Below, piece after piece: positions 1-5,923 of a stretch of DNA of 6,501 nt. Numbering within the stretch: position 1 is the first letter of the stretch; the number at the start of each line of letters is the position of its first letter. The notes beneath the pieces are model-generated. The model was given only the letters and a program-made list of their open reading frames with translations. It did no database searches and was not told where the DNA came from. The stretch is from Spirochaetales bacterium (GTDB taxonomy: Bacteria > Spirochaetota > Spirochaetia > Treponematales > UBA12059): NCBI GenBank assembly GCA_004525355.1, contig SPCK01000127.1:1-6501 (forward strand), in the 5' to 3' direction. A program made the position numbers and the translations under genes.

Positions 1-1
1 A

Positions 2-364
2 AAAAAATTCGCTTGGACAATTGGCTTGGCTTTGTCGACAATCATGTTCTTGCATATGGTAGTAGTAAATTCGTATAGCTTTATTACGGGTATAATTTGC
101 CTGACATGCCTTGTTTTCCTCTTTTTTGAATCGGCGTTTGGTATTTGTTTAGGATGTCTGTTTTATGGTTTGTTTCACAAAGAGAAGGCGAAATATTGTG
201 TAGGTGATTCATGTGATGCGAAGGTCAATCAAGCTATCCAGAAAATATCGTTGGCGCAAATAGCTGTTGTTATTGGTTTCATTGGACTTATTATTCTTAC
301 CTCATTCATATTTAATGAATACTTCAGTATACAACCACGAGCATTGTGGGCAATACAAGAATAA
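2..364 (+). CDS. DUF4395 family membrane protein, C-terminal part (5' end outside window)
   Basis: The reading frame is already open at base 2 (KKFAWTIGLALS...) and continues to TAA at 362-364, so the gene starts left of the window. The TTG at 26 is an internal Leu, not a start. The 120 visible residues contain two hydrophobic stretches before a conserved-looking block with ESAFGICLGC, then a short basic loop (FHKEKAKYC), and a last membrane segment (roughly residues 80-105, AVVIGFIGLIILTSFIF). The E-S-A-F-G-I-C-x-G-C block and the following Cys are what I associate with DUF4395, a family of small integral membrane proteins of about 130-150 residues. They are often found near thioredoxin or rhodanese-like genes, and their biochemical role is unknown. 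The paired cysteines suggest redox or metal chemistry, but that is inference. The gene is AT-rich, unlike the DNA right after it. It ends 132 bases before the next gene. Confidence 0.8.
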   Translation, partial: KKFAWTIGLALSTIMFLHMVVVNSYSFITGIICLTCLVFLFFESAFGICLGCLFYGLFHKEKAKYCVGDSCDAKVNQAIQKISLAQIAVVIGFIGLIILTSFIFNEYFSIQPRALWAIQE

Positions 365-496
365 ACGAGTTGAGTGAGCTTGCGGACAGGTGCTGGCGGA
401 GGTCTCGATACCGCGGGAGTTGTTCGAGGCGCCTGAAACGCGCAAGGGCACTTGATTTCCCGCTGCGGCGGCCGAGGAAAAGAGGAGGATAACAGA
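365..496 (+). other. GC-rich spacer with a short remnant reading frame and the oxidoreductase ribosome binding site
   Basis: This spacer between two AT-rich genes is abruptly GC-rich. In the frame beginning at 378 it reads CGQVLAEVSIPRELFEAPET followed by RKGT and TGA at 453-455, with a stop just upstream at 375-377. This looks like the tail of some coding sequence, but I cannot name it and it has no start. At the right end AGGAGG (483-488) lies 8 bases before the ATG at 497 and is a strong Shine-Dalgarno site. It argues for that ATG over the upstream in-frame start at 452. No promoter is evident, so the downstream gene may be read through from the left. Confidence 0.5.
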
Positions 497-1465
497 ATGG
501 AAACGATGAAAGCAATTATTTGCACAAAATACGGTCCACCGGAAGTACTAAAAATCAAACAATGTAAAAAACCTATCCCGAGAAGAGATGAAGTTCTGAT
601 TAAAATATACGCCACATCAGTTACAAATAGTGACATCTTTATTCGAAGTTCAAATATTCCTCTATTATTCATGATTCCTATGCGATTAATGATTGGCATA
701 AACAGACCACGGAATCCAATTATTGGAGAAATATTTTCAGGAGAAATTGAATTTACAGGGTCTGAAACAGAGCGTTTTAAAGTAGGTGATCGAGTATATG
801 GTCTTACTGGTTTTTCGCTTGGAGCTTATGCAGATTATAAATGCATGAAAGAAATTGACTCTAAACAAGGCTGCTTGGCAATAATGCCAAGAAACATAAG
901 TTTCGAAGAGGCTACTTCGGCTGCATATGGAGGATTATTGGCATTTCAATATTTAGAAAGAGGCGATATTTCGCCTGGTCACAAAGTACTAATCTATGGA
1001 GCATCTGGGACTTCTGGTACAATAGCAGTACAGTATGCAAAGCATCTTGGAGCTACAGTTACAGCTGTATGTGGCTCATCAAATATTGAATTTATTAAAT
1101 CTTTAGGAGCAGATAAAGTATTGGATTATACAATAAATGAATCCATAACCTATCTGGAAAAATACGATTTGGTGATGGATACAGTTGGAAAAAGAAAAAC
1201 TTCCGAATTGAAAAAGGCTTGTGTGGATGCACTGACGATAAACGGGAAATATGTTTCTATAGATGATGGTGCCTTGTTATTACAATCAGATCGATTGAAT
1301 AAAATCACGGAATTGATTGAATCAGGAATAATAAAACCTGTGAATGATAGAATCTATCATTTTGATCAGATTATCGAAGCACATAAATATGTTGAGATGG
1401 GTCACAAAAAAGGTAATGTAGCAATCACAGTAAATAAAAAAAACCCAACAACTGTCACAGCCTGA
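497..1465 (+). CDS. Zinc-less MDR-family NAD(P)-dependent oxidoreductase (quinone reductase-like)
   Basis: A 322-residue cytosolic enzyme of the medium-chain dehydrogenase/reductase superfamily, at the usual length for the quinone oxidoreductase branch. The N-terminal GroES-like domain (residues 4-130) shows GPPEVLKI, the PRRDEVLIKIYATSVTNSD strand-turn, and FKVGDRVYGL. The nucleotide-binding Rossmann domain follows, with YGASGTSG at 167-174, SLGADKVLDY at 202-211 and GKYVSIDD near 250-257. The catalytic Cys/His zinc ligands and the four-Cys structural zinc loop of true alcohol dehydrogenases are absent, so a zinc-independent NADPH-dependent reduction of enones or quinones is expected. The exact substrate cannot be read from sequence. 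The ATG at 497 is chosen because AGGAGG lies 8 bases upstream and family members start near MKAIICTKYG (a second ATG is at 506). Codon use is strongly A/T-ending, unlike the genes from 2445 onward, which suggests transfer from an AT-rich donor, possibly a Firmicute. The last residues (KNPTTVTA) look like a read-through tail into junction DNA. Confidence 0.9.
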   Translation: METMKAIICTKYGPPEVLKIKQCKKPIPRRDEVLIKIYATSVTNSDIFIRSSNIPLLFMIPMRLMIGINRPRNPIIGEIFSGEIEFTGSETERFKVGDRVYGLTGFSLGAYADYKCMKEIDSKQGCLAIMPRNISFEEATSAAYGGLLAFQYLERGDISPGHKVLIYGASGTSGTIAVQYAKHLGATVTAVCGSSNIEFIKSLGADKVLDYTINESITYLEKYDLVMDTVGKRKTSELKKACVDALTINGKYVSIDDGALLLQSDRLNKITELIESGIIKPVNDRIYHFDQIIEAHKYVEMGHKKGNVAITVNKKNPTTVTA

Positions 1466-1551
1466 CAATCCCTGTTGCCACGGTTTATACTGTCGTTTCG
1501 CTCGGCACATACCGCGCCATGTACGCGCTACCGATTTAGCGTATGTTAGGC
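1460..1551 (+). other. Candidate integron attC-like recombination site
   Basis: GTTAGGC at 1545-1551 matches the attC R' core (GTTRRRY). GCCTGAC at 1460-1466, overlapping the oxidoreductase stop codon, can pair with it along all seven positions with one G-T wobble, and would serve as R'' (consensus RYYYAAC, one mismatch). The 92-base span and the position immediately after a stop codon are typical of cassette attC sites. Against it, I could not find convincing L'/L'' inner boxes. The interior shows only small stems such as CGCTA/TAGCG (near 1528-1543). GTTAGGC also occurs by chance inside coding sequence at 1909-1915. This is a weak call. Confidence 0.22.
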
Positions 1552-1592
1552 TAAGGAAGAACCTGACGTTCCGGTTAACTGGGGGGCTCCTG

Positions 1593-1617
1593 GGCTCCGT
1601 GAAAGAACCCCGGAGCC
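1593..1617 (+). terminator. Stem-loop, possible weak terminator
   Basis: GGCTCCG (1593-1599) and CGGAGCC (1611-1617) form a perfect 7-bp GC-rich stem with an 11-base loop, about 130 bases after the oxidoreductase stop. The following bases (TTGTATTTC) are T-rich but not a true T run, so intrinsic termination would be inefficient at best. It could equally be a transcript-stabilising hairpin. Confidence 0.35.
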
Positions 1618-1771
1618 TTGTATTTCAGGCGGTGTCCTCGTGCTGCGACTGATCCTCTGCAACCCCCCCCAAAGTCGGCAGAGCACCGGTTATGGGGCGC
1701 AGCGGACAGACCACCAGGAACTCGATCCGAGCTAGCGCAGGATCAGAGACTGCCTATAACCCGCGTTCTGT

Positions 1772-1810
1772 CGAAATCCGGAGTGAGGGACATACGAGGT
1801 CTGGATTTCG
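1772..1810. repeat. Long imperfect inverted repeat (11-bp arms)
   Basis: CGAAATCCGGA (1772-1782) pairs with TCTGGATTTCG (1800-1810) over 11 positions with one G-T wobble, leaving a 17-base loop. No T run follows, so it is not a standard terminator. It sits about 80 bases upstream of the relBE remnant and could be an operator, a structured RNA piece, or the relic of a small mobile element. The function is unknown. Confidence 0.45.
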
Positions 1811-1888
1811 GGGCGATGGTGGGATGTCAACCGTCATGAGAAAAAGGTGTTGCCATGAGCTACTTCTATTGCAATACTAGTCATACAG

Positions 1889-2199
1889 GTGGGCAATATA
1901 CTGGCAGTTAGGCTTGATACTGTAACTGAAAGCCGCTTGGCCCGTCTGTCCCGGAAAACTGGGCGAAGCAAAAGCTACTACGATAGGCAGTGGCACGTTC
2001 TAATCGTTGATTACCTCGAAGACGAAGTGGTTCCGCTTGCTGATCCGCGGTCAAAGGGTATGGCGCTTGTGGGAGACAAGAAGGGACTCTGGCGATACCG
2101 GGTAGGGGAATACAGCGCATAGTGTCAGTTGCTTGATAGCGATCTGTAATCGTTGCAGTAACGATATGGCATCGGAAAGACGTTTGCGAAGGCAAATAG
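1889..2199 (+). pseudogene. Decayed relBE toxin-antitoxin locus: RelB start fused in frame to RelE, frameshifted tail
   Basis: From GTG 1889 the frame gives 77 codons to TAG at 2120-2122. Residues 1-31 (ending TGRSKSYY) are the ribbon-helix-helix DNA-binding start of a RelB-type antitoxin. From residue 32 (DRQWHVLIVDYLEDEVVPLA) the sequence is the middle of a RelE/ParE-fold mRNA interferase, including DPRSKG-ALVG and GLWRYRVGEY. The rest of the antitoxin and the RelE N-terminus are therefore missing, consistent with an internal deletion around 1981. After the TAG the RelE tail is still readable: CQLLDSDL (2123-2146), then, after loss of one base near 2146, VIVAVTIWHRKDVCEGK to TAG 2197-2199. 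In intact relatives I expect GHRKDVYE there, so the catalytic Tyr appears as Cys. Toxin and antitoxin function are both very probably lost. The start codon is uncertain because no Shine-Dalgarno site is visible. Confidence 0.82.
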
Positions 2200-2444
2200 G
2201 AATTTCTATTTTCTGTCGCCTCGATCCCCATGTCGATAGTATGAAGTAGCATTTTCTGTTGCGGTGTTGGAAGCATTTTCAATGCGCTGCAATCGTCGCA
2301 TTACGCGGAGGATTGCATTTGCAGCTGCCCCTTCCTTTGAGAACAAGACTGAATTTTCATCCACCCGCAAGTGTCCAGGGACAGATTACCGTGATTTCCG
2401 ATCGAGCATCAGCATGAAGTATTCTGGCCGGATGCCTTCGACTG
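2200..2444. other. Non-coding stretch between convergent genes
   Basis: No gene is supported here. A 9-base direct repeat AGCATTTTC occurs at 2248-2256 and 2272-2280. Alternative 7-bp stems GCTGCAA/TTGCAGC (2286-2292 with 2319-2325) and TGCAATC/GATTGCA (2288-2294 with 2311-2317) are mutually exclusive. A motif reading GTGTCCAGGGACAGATTACC begins at 2371 and runs into GTGATTTCC (to 2399). It resembles sequences I associate with REP/RAYT-type repeats, but only one copy is in this window. No intrinsic terminator with a T run is seen for either flanking gene. Confidence 0.4.
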
Positions 2445-3299
2445 TCATGACCCGGACAGCAGTACGGCAATCGCGAAATCGAGCGATTCGGCCACTGTCT
2501 CCACGCTTCCACCGTCGCCGAGTTCATGTATCTCGAACGCATGCATTCCCCTTTCGAAGCGCAGCTCCGATATCGGGTTGCCGTTGTTCCGTAATCGCTC
2601 CGTATAGCGCGTCCTTTCCTTTTCGCGCACGGCCAAGTCGCGGCCGGCGCTTACGATGAGCACCGGAATCGAGGGCCGGGGAACGGGTGCCAGCTGGGGA
2701 AGGAACGGTGTGAAGAGGCATACGCCTTTGACTCCGCTTGAGTACGCGCCGTCTACGGATGCCAGCAGGAGCGTGAAAGCCGCGTGCTCTGAACGCGTCC
2801 AGAGAAAAATGCGTGAAAGATCGAGCTTGAGTTCTCTCTCGTTTTCCAGGTAGCGCGCGCAGGAATAGAAATCCTTGAGGGGCTCGTGGGAGTTCATCAC
2901 GACGGCCGCAGCGCCGCGCGTCGCGATATAGGTGCACATCGATACGAACAATCCGGTATCCGTAACGCGGGCGCCGATATTCTCGAGGAAACGCTCCTCG
3001 GGAAGACCTATCCCGAAGATCACTACCGGTAGCTTCTTTGAAAAGTCGAAATCCGGAGGCCAGTAAACGTCCGCGGAACGACCCGGCGAGTATTCGACGG
3101 TTTTTACGAGCGCACGGTCGATGCCCGGGTATTTGAAGGGAATCACGGGCCACTCGCCGTGCGCCGATTCCAGGCGCTTCGCAGATGATTCGATTCCTGA
3201 AGGTCGGTGGTCGGCGCACGACGTGAAGAACATCGCAAGAGCAACGATTGCCAAGGCTGCGGACCGTTTCGGGATGTTCGGTTTCAAGCGCTCCTCCAT
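2445..3299 (-). CDS. Alpha/beta-hydrolase fold lipoprotein with unusual nucleophile elbow
   Basis: 284 residues from ATG 3299, preferred over the adjacent TTG at 3302. The N-terminus has basic residues (K6, K11, R12), a hydrophobic core (ALAIVALAMFF) and a lipobox-like FTSC with Cys28, so the product is probably a lipid-anchored envelope protein. The body follows the alpha/beta-hydrolase order: strand PVVIFGIGLPE (91-101), where the oxyanion loop is expected; strand-nucleophile turn IFLWTRSEH with Ser170; Asp221 in VLIVSAGRD; and His253 in ERGMHAFEIH. The triad Ser-Asp-His is thus complete, but the canonical G-x-S-x-G is T-R-S-E-H. Size and layout recall dienelactone-hydrolase or small esterase relatives; the substrate is unknown. 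It lies 82 bases downstream of the kelch gene on the same strand, so the two are probably co-transcribed. The ribosome site is weak: GGAAGA (3319-3314) is 14 bases from the ATG. Confidence 0.8.
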   Translation of the reverse strand: MEERLKPNIPKRSAALAIVALAMFFTSCADHRPSGIESSAKRLESAHGEWPVIPFKYPGIDRALVKTVEYSPGRSADVYWPPDFDFSKKLPVVIFGIGLPEERFLENIGARVTDTGLFVSMCTYIATRGAAAVVMNSHEPLKDFYSCARYLENERELKLDLSRIFLWTRSEHAAFTLLLASVDGAYSSGVKGVCLFTPFLPQLAPVPRPSIPVLIVSAGRDLAVREKERTRYTERLRNNGNPISELRFERGMHAFEIHELGDGGSVETVAESLDFAIAVLLSGS

Positions 3300-3381
3300 C
3301 AAAATGATATTCTTCTTCCAGTGAGGGCTGTTGTGCCGTTCATGTCAATAGTGTCCGCTTTCCCGCCTGCCTCAAGTCCGA

Positions 3382-4464
3382 TCAGCTTTCCAGCGATGCG
3401 GCGTCACGTTCCACCTTGTGCCAGTTGCGGTCCTTGAGATCCCAGTACCACAGCTCCGACGTAGCCGTGCTGCGCTTGGAGCCGCCGCCGTATAGCCAGA
3501 TGCGCTTGTTTTTCGGGTCCCATGCCATGGCATGCCAAGCGCGAGCGGATGGCGCGATTTTTGTCTCGAGCTTTTTCCAGCCGTCCTTGACAGTAAAAAA
3601 CCAGGTTCCGCCTCGTGGCTTCTCGTCGTCATTCACGCCGCCGAACAGGATGGATCCCCCAAGTTCGGGCAGGTACACCATGCCGGCGTACACGAGGGTC
3701 TCCGGCATCGGATTCATGTCGATGCGCGTCCACGAGTTCGCGGTCAGGTCGTAGGACCAGGTCGAGCGATCATCGTTGGCATCGCTCCCGAATACGATGG
3801 TTCGGTTGGATCCCTCGTCATACACCATCTCGTGGTAGTTGCGGGGAGAAGGACTCGCGGCCGGCTCCATGCGTGTCCAGGTGGACGACGCCAGGTCCAG
3901 CGTCCAGGTCTCGTTCTTGTACCCGATATCCTGGCCATGCAGTACATATCCGCCAAACAGAACCATCCTGCCTGCTTTGCTGTCATAGACCTTGCGGGCG
4001 CCCAGCAGGCCAGGCGTCGGCGTTCCCTTGGTATCCAGTCGCTGCCAAGCGTCGGCAGCCGCGTCGTAAACCCTAGTTTCGCTCACGTTGTCCACGACTT
4101 CAGCGAAACTGGCGTTGGGTCTTCCCCGCCAATAGGTATCGACGAAGCAGATGGCACGGCCAGCCTTGGCGTCCCAGGCAAGGGAGCAACCAGGCGATGG
4201 TCCTCCAAGGCCGGCCATCTTCTCCCAAGAGCGCGCTTTGGGATCCCATGTCCAAGATGGCACATTGGTCATGTTCACGCCAAATTGACCCTCGACGAGA
4301 AGCATCCGTCCCCGTGCCGCGTCTCAGGCGGCGACCGAATAGATTCTGTTTTTCGGGCCGCCTTTGACCGGGCCGGCAGCGCATGCCGCCAGAGTCAGGA
4401 TGCAGGCGACGGTTCCGGCCAAAGCCAATATCGAGCCGGCACGTTTCCATTGTCTTGTCTGCAT
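3382..4464 (-). pseudogene. Six-bladed kelch-repeat lipoprotein interrupted by in-frame TGA at codon 47
   Basis: Translation from ATG 4464, preceded by AAGGAGG, gives a lipoprotein signal (MQTRQWKRAG, hydrophobic core, LAAC with Cys28), then ...NRIYSVAA and TGA at 4326-4324. The same frame continues without a break (DAARGRMLLVEG...) for 313 more codons to TGA 3384-3382. The downstream part has kelch units with (A/V)(W/Y)D-x(4-5)-R-hydrophobic-GG and a closing W: AWDAKAGRAICF, VYDSKAGRMVLFGG, VYDEGSNRTIVFG, VYLPELGGSILFGG and AWDPKNKRIWLYGG, each followed by a strand ending in W. Adding the first unit makes six blades, a normal closed propeller. The stop sits where siblings have W or Y before D, so one change of TGG to TGA explains it. 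Role by family: a surface-anchored propeller, probably for protein or glycan binding; the ligand is unknown. Reinitiation at ATG 4305 would give a protein without a signal peptide. A sequencing error, a real nonsense mutation or readthrough are all possible. Confidence 0.82.
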
Positions 4465-4472
4465 GATTCCAT

Positions 4473-4479
4473 CCTCCTT
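4473..4479 (-). promoter_or_regulatory. Strong ribosome binding site for the kelch lipoprotein
   Basis: On the minus strand AAGGAGG (4479-4473) stands 8 bases before ATG 4464. It fixes the start at MQTRQW, excludes the longer in-frame start at 4518, and shows that the translation signal of the interrupted gene is intact. Confidence 0.75.
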
Positions 4480-4553
4480 ACCGACAGGGGCTCGGCGCGG
4501 CGGTGGATGGCAGTGCATGGACAGGATGGTTTTCTGTTTCGCAGTGATTCAGG

Positions 4554-4575
4554 TCCGGTCATACGAGCGACCGGA
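4554..4575. repeat. Perfect 7-bp inverted repeat in the kelch leader
   Basis: TCCGGTC (4554-4560) and GACCGGA (4569-4575) are perfect inverted arms around an 8-base centre. The repeat lies about 90 bases upstream of the kelch ATG, between the predicted minus-strand promoter and the gene. It could be an operator for a dimeric regulator or an RNA hairpin in the leader. No matching second copy was seen in the window. Confidence 0.45.
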
Positions 4576-4655
4576 AGGAGAACGATGTATCATGTTTACC
4601 CGGCCAAATACGGCCAATCCCGGACTTCGTCGCGTGTTCAACGCCAGTTTACGCC

Positions 4656-4684
4656 AATGTAATGTGAATAAATATTTAAGTCAA
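4656..4684 (-). promoter_or_regulatory. Predicted sigma70-type promoter for the kelch/hydrolase pair
   Basis: On the minus strand TTGACT (4684-4679, 5 of 6 to TTGACA) is followed after exactly 17 bases by TACATT (4661-4656, 4 of 6 to TATAAT) in very AT-rich DNA. Transcription would begin near 4650, giving a leader of roughly 185 bases before ATG 4464 that contains the inverted repeat at 4554-4575. Confidence 0.5.
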
Positions 4685-4809
4685 TAAATATAATTGTATG
4701 AAAAACATGCGACTTGGCAAGGGCTATGCATGGTGCTGCGTACAGGGGAGTACCACCCAATACCGGTAAACAGTCTCCATTCAGTTCACTCCAGAATTTG
4801 CTTGAAGTA

Positions 4810-4838
4810 TTGTTATAGTTTATTCCATGCGCTATATT
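4810..4838 (+). promoter_or_regulatory. Predicted sigma70-type promoter for the envelope gene pair
   Basis: TTGTTA (4810-4815, 4 of 6) and TATATT (4833-4838, 5 of 6) are separated by 17 bases, the optimal spacing. The start would fall near 4845, leaving about 100 bases of leader before ATG 4948. The site is divergent to the minus-strand promoter about 125 bases to the left. Confidence 0.5.
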
Positions 4839-4901
4839 TAAGTGTGACATTTCATTCAGGCACTCGGGACGGAATTTCTGTTTCCCGCAGTCTTTTGGTC
4901 A

Positions 4902-4918
4902 CGCGGGACGGGTCCGCG
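4902..4918 (+). repeat. Small GC-rich hairpin in the leader, plus 8-base direct repeat
   Basis: CGCGGG (4902-4907) pairs with TCCGCG (4913-4918) around a 5-base loop, including one G-T pair. CGGGACGG occurs here (4904-4911) and again at 4865-4872, 39 bases apart. Both lie in the predicted leader of the gene at 4948. A regulatory role is possible but not shown. Confidence 0.3.
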
Positions 4919-4947
4919 ACGAGAGGTTGGGGGACGCGGAGAATCGG

Positions 4948-5922
4948 ATGCAAGTATTCGCTGCCTTTATGGTTTGCACACTATTGTCTTCCCTCGGCCC
5001 TCTGTATGCCCAGACATATTCCGATGATCGTATTCGGATAATAATCGCCCCTGTATCAGGGATTGTAGAACCGGACTTGGAGGCCGTATTGCTGGGTACG
5101 GTGCGACTGGCCATCGCTCAGCAGGGCTTTACCCTTTCGGGAATGGACGGCGACGTCCAAGGCCAACCCTCTGGCGATTTCGAGTTCGATGTCCGGTATG
5201 CGCTTAGCGGTAACCATGTTTCTCTGAGCTTTTCCCTCTGGGACACCCGCCAGCCGGCGCCCCTTGCGACCAATTCGTACGAACTGGTCCTTGACCCCCA
5301 ATTCGACCAATCCGTATCCGCCATCGTGCTATCCATCGTGCCAAGCGCGGAAACGGTCATGGCGACGAGGACGGCGGCGGCCATACCGCCAGCTCTGTCC
5401 GCCGGTGCAGCCGCGCCTCCCGTCCGACGGGCAGTCAGGGACGTTAAAGCCGGGCTGGGAGCGTTCCTGCCCATGGGTAGGGCTGGATCGTATTTCGATT
5501 TCGCATTTCGATTCGGGGCCGCTATCGGCTTTTCCCTGGGAGACGACGATCGCTGGAGTGCGGACCTCGGGGCTATGGCCATCACTTTCACGGTAGATGG
5601 GGCATCCTCAATCCAGGCGCGCATGGTATTCGGTCTACTCGGAGGTGGGCTGGAGTATCGCCTCGTCTCGGCCGGCGCTTTCTTCGTCAGTTGCGCCGCG
5701 TCGGCGGGCGCATCGCTCACAAGCATGTATGGAACGGGGATAGATCAATATATCGGAATCATGCCCTTCGGATCCGCGGAATTGTCCGCGGGACTCTACC
5801 TTTCATCGGTCATGGCAATTCAGTTCGTCGGCTCCTCGTTGGCTATGGTTGACTTTGGCGGGGACTCGACCGCTGCCATTTGGGGCCTGAGCCCAAGCCT
5901 GGCGCTCAGGATGGAGCTGTAA
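4948..5922 (+). CDS. Exported two-domain envelope protein with C-terminal outer-membrane-barrel-like region
   Basis: 324 residues from ATG 4948, chosen because GGAG (4938-4941) lies 6 bases upstream; an in-frame TTG at 4927 would add seven residues. The N-terminus is a signal peptide (hydrophobic MQVFAAFMVCTLLSSLGPL, probable cut after LYA, residue 21), although its n-region has no positive charge from this start. Residues 28-130 form an alpha/beta-like domain: a strand RIRIIIAPV, a helix DLEAVLLGTVRLAIAQQGF, then strands (FEFDVRYALSG, HVSLSFSLWD). This layout is reminiscent of periplasmic TolB-N/LpoB-like modules, but I cannot assign a family. An Ala/Pro-rich linker (about 138-160) leads to a Gly-rich region of alternating strands (168-324) that ends in LALRMEL, as in outer-membrane beta-barrels. 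The gene stops one base before the next lipoprotein gene, implying a shared operon and related envelope function. The function is unknown. Confidence 0.72.
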   Translation: MQVFAAFMVCTLLSSLGPLYAQTYSDDRIRIIIAPVSGIVEPDLEAVLLGTVRLAIAQQGFTLSGMDGDVQGQPSGDFEFDVRYALSGNHVSLSFSLWDTRQPAPLATNSYELVLDPQFDQSVSAIVLSIVPSAETVMATRTAAAIPPALSAGAAAPPVRRAVRDVKAGLGAFLPMGRAGSYFDFAFRFGAAIGFSLGDDDRWSADLGAMAITFTVDGASSIQARMVFGLLGGGLEYRLVSAGAFFVSCAASAGASLTSMYGTGIDQYIGIMPFGSAELSAGLYLSSVMAIQFVGSSLAMVDFGGDSTAAIWGLSPSLALRMEL

Positions 5923-5923
5923 T

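Larger units (their letters stand above)
1466..1888. other. Gene-free stretch with stem-loops
   Basis: No reading frame here has a believable start, ribosome binding site or protein-like composition. The short open frames at 1618-1839 and 1692-1880 are rich in Pro, Arg and Ser as expected of random GC-rich DNA. The stretch holds an 8-C homopolymer (1663-1670), a G6 run (1581-1586), and stem-loops at 1593-1617 and 1772-1810, listed separately. It is likely intergenic debris between an acquired gene and a decayed toxin-antitoxin locus. Confidence 0.55.

Noticed and set aside
229..699. Minus-strand open frame of 156 codons
   Set aside because: Runs antisense across the DUF4395 end, spacer and oxidoreductase start; it has no family resemblance and crosses a composition boundary.
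1909..1915. Second GTTAGGC as another attC core
   Set aside because: It lies inside the RelB reading frame (codons for A-V-R-L) and has no partner R'' at a suitable distance.
2286..2325. Alternative stems as a riboswitch or attenuator
   Set aside because: They lie between convergent genes, not upstream of any start, and the stems are short enough to occur by chance.
2524..3219. Minus-strand open frame of 231 codons
   Set aside because: Arg-rich translation in another frame of the alpha/beta-hydrolase gene, which has the signal peptide and catalytic motifs.
4324..4326. Selenocysteine or alternative-code reading of the TGA
   Set aside because: The position aligns with Trp/Tyr rather than a redox Cys, no convincing SECIS-like hairpin was seen just downstream, and TGA ends other genes here.
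3532..4662. Long plus-strand open frame of 376 codons
   Set aside because: It overlaps the kelch gene antisense, its translation is rich in Arg, Gly and Ser with no domain pattern, and it has no ribosome site. It is a shadow of the GC-rich kelch coding strand.
5118..5726. Minus-strand open frame of 202 codons
   Set aside because: Antisense to the exported two-domain protein, low-complexity Ala/Arg/Pro/Ser translation, no start signal.
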